NCBI GenBank assembly: GCA_027062035.1
Contig: JAMOUL010000238.1
Span: 1 to 7,598, forward strand
Direction of reading: 5' to 3'
Source: Candidatus Aminicenantota bacterium
Lineage (GTDB): Bacteria > Acidobacteriota > Aminicenantia > S016-38
Length of the DNA: 7,598 nt
Shown: positions 1-5,865 of the stretch, in pieces
Position numbering within the stretch: position 1 is the first letter of the stretch
Layout: every line of letters begins with the position of its first letter
The notes under the pieces: model-generated
Databases searched by the model: none
What the model was told of the DNA's origin: nothing
What the model saw: only the letters and a program-made list of their open reading frames with translations
Program-made: the position numbers and the translations under genes

Positions 1-1760
1 GGATTTTTATCTATTGATAAAGCTTTCCTTAAAATTCTTTCCGCTTCATCAAGCTTCTCTTTACTCATATAGAAATTCGCAAGTATCACATAGAATTCGC
101 TCTGACCGGGGAAAAGTTTTATGAACTTTTCAGCTTCCTCTATTCCCTTATCCACCTGACCTAAAAACCTATAACAATTCAGAATATTAAGCATTGCGAA
201 GTTATAATCGGGTTTCAACTCCAGAACTCTCTTAAAATATTTGAGGGCCGTCGCAAAATCCTTCTTCCTGTAATATAGATTTCCCAGCGTAAAGATAGCA
301 TCTACAATATCAGGTTGTTTTTCAATAATGGATTTAAGAAGAACTATCGCTTCCTCGGTTTTACCCTGTCTGGTTAATTTCCTGGCCTCTATTATTTCAT
401 TAAATATTCCTATTTTTTCCTTGGGGTCCGGAAGGTCCCCATCATTTTTAGAATCCACAAAAGTGCTTATATATCCGAGTGCGGCTAATTTTGCCCTTGT
501 GTCAGCATCAAGATTCTTAAATTGTGTATTCAAAACACTCCCCTTCCATCGGTTCTGAAATTCTGATAACATTCTCTTCATTCTTTTAGCTATCCGGTTC
601 TTCTTCAAGTAAAGATTTTCCTTCTCAAAAGGATCGGTGGAAAGATCGTACAGCTCGGGAATTCGAGTGTCTATGTACTTATAATTTTTCCAGAAAATAG
701 CTTTTAATTCGTGCCACCCAAAATGAAGTCTGGGATAAAAACTCTCTGTATAAAGAAGTTGATTAAATTTACTGCCAGGATGAAAAATGAGTGACTTTAA
801 AGATTTCCCCTGCATCTTTGCAGGAACTGGATATCCAAGAAAATCAAGGATTGTAGGGGCAATATCAACAAGCCCAACCCTCGACTTCACAATCTTACCC
901 GAAAGGCCCGCTACAGGTGTTTTTATTATAAGAGGCACCCACACCGTAGACTGATATATAAAAAACCCGTGAGTTTCTTCCCCATGTTCCCCAAGGCTTT
1001 CACCATGATCGGCAGTAATCACAAGAAGGGTTTTCTTATCCAGCCCCTCATTTCGGAGATAACCGAAAAACTTTCCGAGCTGCGAATCGGTGAATGCAAT
1101 TTCACCATCATAGGGATGCCCGGTATATTCCTTATCAAAGGGAGGAGGTGGATCGTATGGAGTATGAGGATCATACACATGTACCCAGAGGAAAAATCTC
1201 TTATTTTTATTTTCTTTAAGCCAGGCGATCGCATGCTTTACCACCTCATCTGCCCTCCTCTCCACCAGACTCAAAGAAATCCGTTTATACTTCGAAAGGT
1301 CAAAGTTGTCATAATAAAAATCAAATCCCTGATTCAGCCCCCATTTTCCATCAAGAACGTACGCTCCAACCACCGCTGCAGTTTTGAATCCATATTTTTT
1401 TAGAACCTCGGCTATTGTTTCTATCTCTTCAGGGACTACGAATCCCCCATTATCCTTTACGCTGTGATAAAAGGGATACGTACCGGTAAGTATAGTGGTG
1501 TGGGAAGGCAAAGTAAGAGGCACCTGTGTAATACAGCTATCAAATTTTATTCCTGTTTTACATACTTCATCGATGTTTGGAGTTTTCACTTTGTCATAAC
1601 CGTAACATCCCAGATGGTCTGCCCTTAACGTATCAATGGTTATCAGGATAACATTAAGGTTTTTTCTCTTCAGTAAATAGTCAATATCAGTTCTAAAAAC
1701 AAAATATCCCACCGCCCCTAAGAATAGAATTATCCCTCCCAGTGCAAGGAATTTTTTCAT
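1..1760 (-). CDS. Membrane-anchored sulfatase-fold (alkaline phosphatase superfamily) hydrolase/transferase with C-terminal TPRs, partial
   Basis: The frame is open for 586 codons from the ATG at 1760 to the left edge, so the C-terminus is missing. Residues 1-30 are a Lys-start signal anchor (MKKFLALGGIILFLGAVGYF), so the enzyme domain should face outward. Sulfatase-fold motifs follow in order: LITIDTLRADHLGCYG (metal ligand D43), PLTLPSHTTILTG (T83 at the nucleophile position), HVYDPHTPYDPP (H194, D197, H199), and ADHGESLGEHGEETHG (D251, H252, H264). A linker (LAALGYIS) leads to at least three TPRs from about residue 453 onward. The sulfatase signature C/S-x-P-x-R reads T-L-P-S-H here, so a formylglycine sulfatase is unlikely. 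Threonine nucleophiles are known in phosphotransferases and phosphodiesterases of this superfamily; the substrate is unknown. The ATG follows an in-frame TAA by two codons, which forces the start, and no Shine-Dalgarno is present. The fold call is firm; the reaction is not known. Confidence 0.9.
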   Translation of the reverse strand, partial: MKKFLALGGIILFLGAVGYFVFRTDIDYLLKRKNLNVILITIDTLRADHLGCYGYDKVKTPNIDEVCKTGIKFDSCITQVPLTLPSHTTILTGTYPFYHSVKDNGGFVVPEEIETIAEVLKKYGFKTAAVVGAYVLDGKWGLNQGFDFYYDNFDLSKYKRISLSLVERRADEVVKHAIAWLKENKNKRFFLWVHVYDPHTPYDPPPPFDKEYTGHPYDGEIAFTDSQLGKFFGYLRNEGLDKKTLLVITADHGESLGEHGEETHGFFIYQSTVWVPLIIKTPVAGLSGKIVKSRVGLVDIAPTILDFLGYPVPAKMQGKSLKSLIFHPGSKFNQLLYTESFYPRLHFGWHELKAIFWKNYKYIDTRIPELYDLSTDPFEKENLYLKKNRIAKRMKRMLSEFQNRWKGSVLNTQFKNLDADTRAKLAALGYISTFVDSKNDGDLPDPKEKIGIFNEIIEARKLTRQGKTEEAIVLLKSIIEKQPDIVDAIFTLGNLYYRKKDFATALKYFKRVLELKPDYNFAMLNILNCYRFLGQVDKGIEEAEKFIKLFPGQSEFYVILANFYMSKEKLDEAERILRKALSIDKN

Positions 1761-1762
1761 GA

Positions 1763-1797
1763 TACGTTAATGATATAACATTATATCTTTTAGTCAA
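1763..1797 (-). promoter_or_regulatory. Predicted sigma-70-type promoter of the sulfatase-like gene
   Basis: Read on the minus strand, TTGACT (1797-1792) is followed after 16 nt by TATCAT (1775-1770), each 5 of 6 to the -35 and -10 consensus. Transcription would start near 1763, three or four bases before the ATG at 1760. The mRNA would then be leaderless, in line with the absence of a Shine-Dalgarno. This is a motif match by eye only. Confidence 0.5.
1772..1787. repeat. Perfect 16-bp inverted repeat in the promoter spacer (possible operator)
   Basis: GATATAACATTATATC has two exact 7-bp arms around a 2-bp centre. It overlaps the -10 element and fills most of the spacer of the predicted promoter for the sulfatase-like gene. 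A dimeric repressor bound here would block polymerase. AT-rich DNA yields palindromes by chance, so the operator role is inference. Confidence 0.4.
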
Positions 1798-1852
1798 GAT
1801 GTAAATAAATAAAATATACAATATATTAGAACATAAGAAGGAAAAAGGGGCA

Positions 1853-2431
1853 CTATAAATTTCTATTTTTTTCCAGAAAGGTCAATACATACTTTCCTAT
1901 AATATCCGCCTCAAGATTAACGTAATATCCTGATCTGAGGTTACCAAGGTTTGTTCTCTTTTGAGTCTCAGGAATAAGTTCCACATAAAAACCATCTCTA
2001 TCGAGTTCGGAAACCGTAAGGCTGACCCCGTTTACTGCTACTGAACCCCTGGGGACGAGGTATTTTAAAACTTCCTCTCCCGCAGAAATTTTGACCCTGA
2101 GGGCATTTCCTTTTTTAACCATCTGAACAATCCTTCCCACACCATCTACATGTCCCTGAACGATGTGACCCGATAGCATGGTTTGAGGTGTGGAAGGTAA
2201 TTCAAGGTTAACCTCCTCACCAGCCCTTCTGTATTTAAATGCTGTTTTCTCCCACGTTTGAGGGAGAAGATCGAAATCAAAAATCCTCCCCCTCTGTTTA
2301 ACCACAGTAAGGCATACTCCATCAACTGCAACACTTTCTCCGGGATTTATCTGCAAATCGGCCTCTACAGAAATTTTTCGAGGAGAAAGGGAGATTATTT
2401 TTCCCTTTCTGAAAATAATCCCGGTAAACAT
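1853..2431 (-). CDS. ribE: Riboflavin synthase, alpha subunit
   Basis: This 192-residue protein catalyses the last step of riboflavin synthesis, dismutating two 6,7-dimethyl-8-ribityllumazines into riboflavin and a pyrimidinedione. It shows the classic duplicated lumazine-binding barrels: MFTGII at the N-terminus, ESVAVDGVCLTV (32-43, C40), GHIVQGHVDG (88-97), GSVAVNGVSLTV (129-140, S137), LIPET (152-156) and VNLEADIIGKYV (171-182, D176). Length is slightly below the usual 200-215. The usual ERA after the first VNLE reads ELP, a small divergence. The start is fixed by the conserved MFTGI. It begins 36 bp after the stop of the 2468-3397 gene, so it is probably the last gene of that operon. No Shine-Dalgarno lies at normal spacing; the nearest GGAG is about 24 nt upstream. 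No other rib genes lie in the window. Confidence 0.96.
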   Translation of the reverse strand: MFTGIIFRKGKIISLSPRKISVEADLQINPGESVAVDGVCLTVVKQRGRIFDFDLLPQTWEKTAFKYRRAGEEVNLELPSTPQTMLSGHIVQGHVDGVGRIVQMVKKGNALRVKISAGEEVLKYLVPRGSVAVNGVSLTVSELDRDGFYVELIPETQKRTNLGNLRSGYYVNLEADIIGKYVLTFLEKNRNL

Positions 2432-2467
2432 ACAAGTATTTTAGCATTGCAGTGAAATTTCTCCACA

Positions 2468-3397
2468 TTACCTGCGGATCATTTTTCTTACACCCCGGGA
2501 GCAAATTTCCCTGGGGAAAAGAAGACGAATTTTCAGGGTCTTCTTTTCTGAAAGGGTGCCTCTAAGTTCATTGCACGAAGAGTCCTTATCATGCACAAAG
2601 ACTTCAAACGTTATTACCGCAGAAGACCCGCATAAATTTCTAATTTCTTCCTTATCGATAAGGATGGTTCCACCTTCCAGAATTCTCCAGCCATTTGCAG
2701 GTACGGTAATATTAAATAGAGAAGGAGGCAACTCCATTCTAAAACGAAATGGAATCCTGTGAGATCTATCGGGCACTACGCAGAGTTTCCCCTCCAGTTC
2801 TCTGTCTCTCAAATTATCCACCAGAACCCTGATTGGAAGACTGATATTCTGATTTCCGGAAATGACCTCAAAATTGTACTCGTATACGTACCTTTCCAGA
2901 AAATCAGAATCGTAGGACAAAGAGCCTTCGGACATGCGTACATTCATAAAATCTATAAACCCCGGCGCTACCTTTGCAGCATATGAAACGTTCCAGAAAC
3001 CTGTAGCAGTAAAATACAATTTAAAATACCTGGATTCTCCGAAAACGTTGTGATGTTTCCATCTGACTCTTATCTTAATATTTCCAGACAGGGTCTCCGG
3101 AGAATTTGTCCTGGGATTCGTACATCTGCTGTAAATTTTCCAGCTATATCCTGTACGTCCTTTAGTTATAGGAACATCATCCGCGATTCGACAACTCACA
3201 TGTTCAGCATTCTCTTTCCATATGGTGATCTTAACGACCTCCGAATCGCCAATTCCCGAATAATCCCAATAAATTGTTAAATACGAATCAACAGGATATC
3301 TGGACCTATCAGGCACCAGCCTGACATTGATGCTCCCGGAATATCCCATAGATACAAAAATTAGAAGAAGAACAATTACAAAACTTATCTTCTTCAT
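2468..3397 (-). CDS. Secreted Ig-like (possibly Kre9/KNH-like) beta-sandwich protein, unknown function
   Basis: The ATG at 3397 (309 residues) is chosen over the longer frame from 3436. It has a near-consensus Shine-Dalgarno (AAAGGAGGTG, 7 nt spacing), begins a clear signal peptide (MKKISFVIVLLLIFVSMGYS), and forms a 4-nt ATGA overlap with the upstream stop, implying translational coupling. Residues about 25-130 show a Tyr/Trp-rich pattern (SYLTIYWDYSG, VVKITIW, GYSWKIYS, IKIRVRW) resembling the Kre9/KNH-type Ig-like domain of cell-surface proteins; that assignment is from memory. Residues about 145-300 hold a second beta-rich part, recognised only as beta-like. Six cysteines (69, 92, 206, 256, 275, 299) suit disulfides outside the cytoplasm. 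No catalytic motif is visible. The partner is the CARDB protein encoded just upstream. A surface or periplasmic binding role is inferred. Confidence 0.85.
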   Translation of the reverse strand: MKKISFVIVLLLIFVSMGYSGSINVRLVPDRSRYPVDSYLTIYWDYSGIGDSEVVKITIWKENAEHVSCRIADDVPITKGRTGYSWKIYSRCTNPRTNSPETLSGNIKIRVRWKHHNVFGESRYFKLYFTATGFWNVSYAAKVAPGFIDFMNVRMSEGSLSYDSDFLERYVYEYNFEVISGNQNISLPIRVLVDNLRDRELEGKLCVVPDRSHRIPFRFRMELPPSLFNITVPANGWRILEGGTILIDKEEIRNLCGSSAVITFEVFVHDKDSSCNELRGTLSEKKTLKIRLLFPREICSRGVRKMIRR

Positions 3398-4179
3398 TTC
3401 TTCACCTCCTTTTGTTTTATCGTTATTGGATAACACACTCTGTTATTCGCCTCATTGGTTTCCTTTACAGTATTGTTTGAATCAACCTCTCCACAAATCA
3501 TGTATTTGCCAGGGATAACATTAACAGGCACAAAGGGAGAAAATTTTACCGGTTCTGTAGAACCTCTGGCAGTAAGGATGGGAATAAATCCAAGGCCACA
3601 AAGGATTCTCTTTTCTTTTCCGCTTTTGTTCCTTTCAACAAGTAGCATTCCAACATAGAAGTTATTCGCATCAGCTTGCCCTGCATTTTTAACGATAAAG
3701 GTAAACCTGCCTGATAAACCCTCGCCCACTTCCGCCTCTTCAGGAGCTTTAAAGTATACCTTCAAATCGGGCAGGTTTCTTGTACGCCTCTTGTTTTTAC
3801 ACTTAACCACAAATCTCGCTTTTCCGGAAATATACCAATGGGGATAAAAAACCTCTATCTTTTCCCAGCCTGAAAAATCGGAATAAATTTTCCATTTATC
3901 ACCAATTTCTTTTTTTCCCGGCTCATTAAATCCAATCGTTTTTTCTGACGAAATTTCTCCATTACTTCTCACGAACCTGAATTTTACAAACACGGGAGCT
4001 TTTTTGGTTACTATTTTCCCTTTGAAATTTACCACTGTCGGACATTCTGTAACGATCCTTTCCGAAACGGCCTTCAACTCGATGAGAATGCTCTTTTCTT
4101 CTCTTCCAACTCCAGAAAGCAAAGGGAACAGGCCTGCAAATAAAAAAAACAAAATGCTGAAGGTCATCATTTTTTTCAT
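3394..4179 (-). CDS. Secreted CARDB-domain protein
   Basis: This 261-residue protein is the first gene of the minus-strand operon. Residues 1-24 form a signal peptide (MKKMMTFSILFFLFAGLFPLLSG). Residues about 40-128 match an Ig-like domain often seen before CARDB units, with CPTVVNFKGKI, VKFRFVRSNG, SGWEKIEV and a closing VVKC; C46 and C127 could pair in a disulfide. Residues about 136-255 are a CARDB domain: NLPDLKVYF, FTFIVKNAGQA, IPGKYMICGEVDSNN, then VKETNEANNR. CARDB domains are adhesion or binding modules of exported bacterial and archaeal proteins; no enzymatic motif is present. The ATG at 4179 is the first start codon after the in-frame stop at 4216-4218; ATGs at codons 4 and 5 are alternatives. 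No Shine-Dalgarno precedes it, and a sigma-54 promoter match ends right before it. The stop overlaps the next ATG by 4 nt. Confidence 0.9.
   Translation of the reverse strand: MKKMMTFSILFFLFAGLFPLLSGVGREEKSILIELKAVSERIVTECPTVVNFKGKIVTKKAPVFVKFRFVRSNGEISSEKTIGFNEPGKKEIGDKWKIYSDFSGWEKIEVFYPHWYISGKARFVVKCKNKRRTRNLPDLKVYFKAPEEAEVGEGLSGRFTFIVKNAGQADANNFYVGMLLVERNKSGKEKRILCGLGFIPILTARGSTEPVKFSPFVPVNVIPGKYMICGEVDSNNTVKETNEANNRVCYPITIKQKEVKK
3403..3412 (-). promoter_or_regulatory. Strong Shine-Dalgarno that sets the start at 3397
   Basis: On the minus strand AAAGGAGGTG lies 7 nt (counted from GGAGG) before the ATG at 3397 and sits within the last codons of the CARDB gene. It supports the shorter start of the second operon gene. 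It contrasts with the missing Shine-Dalgarno before the ATGs at 4179, 2431, 1760 and 4417. Confidence 0.9.
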
Positions 4180-4191
4180 CGATAAAATTAA

Positions 4192-4207
4192 TGCAAAAAT
4201 CTTTCCA
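4192..4207 (-). promoter_or_regulatory. Predicted sigma-54 (-24/-12) promoter of the CARDB operon
   Basis: The minus-strand sequence TGGAAAGATTTTTGCA fits the sigma-54 consensus TGGCACG-N4-TTGCA at 10 of 12 fixed positions. GG at -24 and GC at -12 have the exact required spacing of 10 bases between them. The +1 would fall near 4181, two bases before the ATG at 4179, giving a leaderless transcript, or a short leader if codon 4 or 5 is the true start. A GAFTGA-type sigma-54 activator is encoded divergently 237 bp away. No other GG-N10-GC match was found in this intergenic region by eye. Confidence 0.6.
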
Positions 4208-4213
4208 GCAATG

Positions 4214-4230
4214 GGTTAATCTCTTTAACC
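4214..4230. repeat. Inverted repeat GGTTAA-N5-TTAACC
   Basis: Two exact 6-bp arms flank a TCTCT spacer. The element lies at about -33 to -49 relative to the predicted sigma-54 start, just upstream of the -24 box. It could be a protein-binding site or, if transcription begins further upstream, a small leader hairpin. Its function is unknown. Confidence 0.4.
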
Positions 4231-4283
4231 TGCCCGTATAGACGACTTCCTTCAGCATATAGTTATGCACTGTTCTTTTCAGA

Positions 4284-4311
4284 GTTATAATTTTTGTGTG
4301 ATATATATCAA
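4284..4311 (-). promoter_or_regulatory. Possible alternative sigma-70-type promoter for the CARDB operon
   Basis: On the minus strand TTGATA (4311-4306) and TATAAC (4289-4284) are 16 nt apart, each 5 of 6 to consensus. Transcription would start near 4277 and yield a leader of about 98 nt that includes the GGTTAA inverted repeat. The region is AT-rich, so chance matches are likely. It could give basal expression next to the sigma-54 promoter. Confidence 0.3.
4299..4310. repeat. Perfect palindrome TGATATATATCA, candidate activator-binding (UAS) site
   Basis: This 12-bp palindrome is about 118-129 bp upstream of the predicted sigma-54 start at 4181, within the usual 80-150 bp range for enhancer sites of sigma-54 activators. 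Its first ten bases, TGATATATAT, recur at 4400-4409 just before the activator ATG, which would allow autoregulation. It also overlaps the -35 of the possible sigma-70 promoter. Low-complexity AT sequence weakens the case. Confidence 0.35.
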
Positions 4312-4399
4312 CGGCTGTCTGTTATAGAGTTATAGCAGGACTACATATAGGACTTATTATCCCCTTCTATAAAGTAGTTACCCCTCAAGCTAACTTTTA

Positions 4400-4409
4400 T
4401 GATATATAT
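4400..4409. repeat. Second copy of TGATATATAT next to the bEBP start
   Basis: The ten bases repeat the left part of the palindrome at 4299-4310, on the same strand and 101 bp away. They lie 8-17 bp before the ATG at 4417, where the -10 region of the activator gene would be. Binding of the activator here would repress its own gene. This is speculative in AT-rich DNA. Confidence 0.25.
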
Positions 4410-4416
4410 TTAATGT

Positions 4417-5865
4417 ATGAAAAATTTGTTGGAAGCCATCAAAGAAAATGATTTTTTGAGGGGGCTGGAAATATTATTGAAGGACCTACGAAGAGAGGGT
4501 GTAATAGATGGGGCTGTACTGTTTTATGGAGATTCCTTCGATGCCATGATAATAACTGACCTCGCCCGGATAACTGGATACACCTTACAGGATATAAAAG
4601 GTATAGCAAAGTCCTATATCTGGAAAGCAATCGAAGAAAAAAGGGAAATTTTTGAGGACGAACTTACCGTAAGGAGAGGCAGTGAATCTTCAATGTTCTA
4701 TCAAATCACCTCAATCTATGTGAGCCCCATTCTGGTAGATAAAAAGGTTGCAGGGGTACTTTATATAGACAGGTTAAGGAACGAAAATAAATTTTCCGGG
4801 GCAGAAAGATTGTGGTTTAAATTCATGGGAAACATATTCCAGCAGTTCATCGATCTATACAAACAGGAATCCATTCTGGACAATTTACAAAGGGAAATCT
4901 GGCTGGGAAAGTCCAGCGCATCTGAAGAAATAAGAAAAAAAATAAAAAAATTTGCTCGATTCAGTCCTGTTTTGATTCTTGGGGAAACAGGAACAGGAAA
5001 GACCCTCGTTGCCGAACTCTTACACAGATTTTCTGGAAGATCGGGCAAATTTGTGGTGGTTAGTTCCCCAAATATTCCTGAATCCCTATTTGAATCGGAA
5101 ATCTTTGGTTCTAAAAAAGGTGCTTTTACAGGCGCAGTTGAAAGGAAGGGACTGGTGGAAGAAGCAGAAAATGGCACTCTATTTTTCGACGAAATATCAG
5201 AGATTCCTCTCCATCTTCAGGCTAAATTATTAAGGTTCATAGAAACAGGTACATATAAAAGACTTGGAGAATCAAGGGAAAGAAAGGTAAACACCCATAT
5301 AATATGTGCCTCAAATCGGGACCTCGAAAAGGAGACAGAATCTGGAAAATTCAGAAAGGACCTTTATTTTAGAATATCTGTCTACCTTATTAAAATCCCT
5401 CCTCTCAGGGAAAGAAAGGAGGATATAGAGGAAATAGCAATAAATTACCTGAGGAAAAACGGCTACCGGATAGATGATGATGCCATAAAACTTCTTACAG
5501 AATACGATTTCCCTGGAAACGTGAGGGAACTTCAAAATGTTCTCAACAGAATTATGGTGGAGACAGAAGGGAGGATAACCTCAAGGGACATAACAAGAGA
5601 ATTTACCACTCCTCGAAAAACCGGAGGAGACAGGTTAAGCGAAATCTTCAAAGCCATGGAAGAAGGAGCAACCTTCTGGGATGTGGTTAAAAAACCTTAT
5701 CTTGCCAGGGAACTTAACCGGAACGAAGTAAGAATGATCATAGAAAAGGGTCTGGAAAGAGTAAAATCATACAAAGAATTATGCAGAATTTTTAATATAC
5801 CCCAAGAGGATTACCACAGGTTTATGACCTTTCTTCATAAACAGGGGCTCATTAAGAAGAAATGA
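4417..5865 (+). CDS. GAF-AAA+ sigma-54-dependent transcriptional activator (bEBP) with atypical C-terminus
   Basis: This 482-residue cytoplasmic protein is a sigma-54 activator. Residues about 5-150 look like a GAF-type sensor domain (ITSIYVSPILVDKKVAGVLYIDR); no response-regulator receiver is present. Residues about 163-395 are the AAA+ motor: Walker A GETGTGKT (189-196), sigma-54 contact loop GAFTGA (235-240), Walker B LFFDE (255-259), arginine finger region FRKDLYFR (312-319), PPLRERKEDI, and sensor II GNVREL (368-372). All ATPase and sigma-54 contact motifs are intact. The C-terminal 75 residues (ATFWDVVKKPYLARELNR, then SYKELCRIFNIPQEDYHRFM) are not a standard Fis helix-turn-helix but a related conserved tail I recall from acidobacterial activators; it probably binds DNA. 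The ATG is one codon after an in-frame TAA, so the start is forced, with no Shine-Dalgarno. It overlaps the kinase gene by 4 nt (ATGA). Confidence 0.95.
   Translation: MKNLLEAIKENDFLRGLEILLKDLRREGVIDGAVLFYGDSFDAMIITDLARITGYTLQDIKGIAKSYIWKAIEEKREIFEDELTVRRGSESSMFYQITSIYVSPILVDKKVAGVLYIDRLRNENKFSGAERLWFKFMGNIFQQFIDLYKQESILDNLQREIWLGKSSASEEIRKKIKKFARFSPVLILGETGTGKTLVAELLHRFSGRSGKFVVVSSPNIPESLFESEIFGSKKGAFTGAVERKGLVEEAENGTLFFDEISEIPLHLQAKLLRFIETGTYKRLGESRERKVNTHIICASNRDLEKETESGKFRKDLYFRISVYLIKIPPLRERKEDIEEIAINYLRKNGYRIDDDAIKLLTEYDFPGNVRELQNVLNRIMVETEGRITSRDITREFTTPRKTGGDRLSEIFKAMEEGATFWDVVKKPYLARELNRNEVRMIIEKGLERVKSYKELCRIFNIPQEDYHRFMTFLHKQGLIKKK

Larger units (their letters stand above)
4180..4416. 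other. Divergent intergenic control region
   Basis: These 237 bp separate the minus-strand CARDB operon from the plus-strand bEBP-kinase pair and hold no credible gene. Besides the elements listed separately, GTTATA occurs at 4284-4289, 4321-4326 and 4329-4334, two of these copies within GAGTTATA. For the plus strand, a weak -10 (TATGAT, 4398-4403, or TATATT, 4405-4410) lies close to the ATG at 4417 without a good -35. No Shine-Dalgarno precedes that ATG. Confidence 0.6.

Noticed and set aside
969..1403. Plus-strand 144-codon open frame
   Set aside because: It lies wholly inside the well-supported minus-strand sulfatase-fold gene, opposite the DHGE and DPHTPY motif regions, and its translation has no recognisable domain.
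1500..1520. Annotation as an arylsulfatase with formylglycine
   Set aside because: The C/S-x-P-x-R signature is absent (T-L-P-S-H), so only the fold can be claimed.
1798..1852. Possible intrinsic terminator after ribE
   Set aside because: A T-rich run follows the stop on the minus strand, but no GC-rich stem precedes it.
2322..2504. Short minus-strand frame spanning the ribE start, containing an ATG at the upstream stop (TAATG)
   Set aside because: The product resembles no family and is a shifted reading of ribE; kept only as a remark on possible coupling.
3398..3436. N-terminal extension of the second operon gene (start at 3436)
   Set aside because: The extension adds a polar, charged stretch before the signal peptide and lacks the strong Shine-Dalgarno that the ATG at 3397 has.
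3962..4270. Minus-strand 102-codon frame starting in the intergenic region
   Set aside because: It overlaps the CARDB gene in another frame, has a Trp/Phe/Arg-rich composition typical of a frame shadow, and would run through the signal peptide region and the sigma-54 promoter match.
4261..4416. Riboswitch or small RNA in the divergent region, for example an FMN riboswitch for the ribE operon
   Set aside because: No set of paired helices or conserved FMN-element sequences was seen; the region is AT-rich with short palindromes only.
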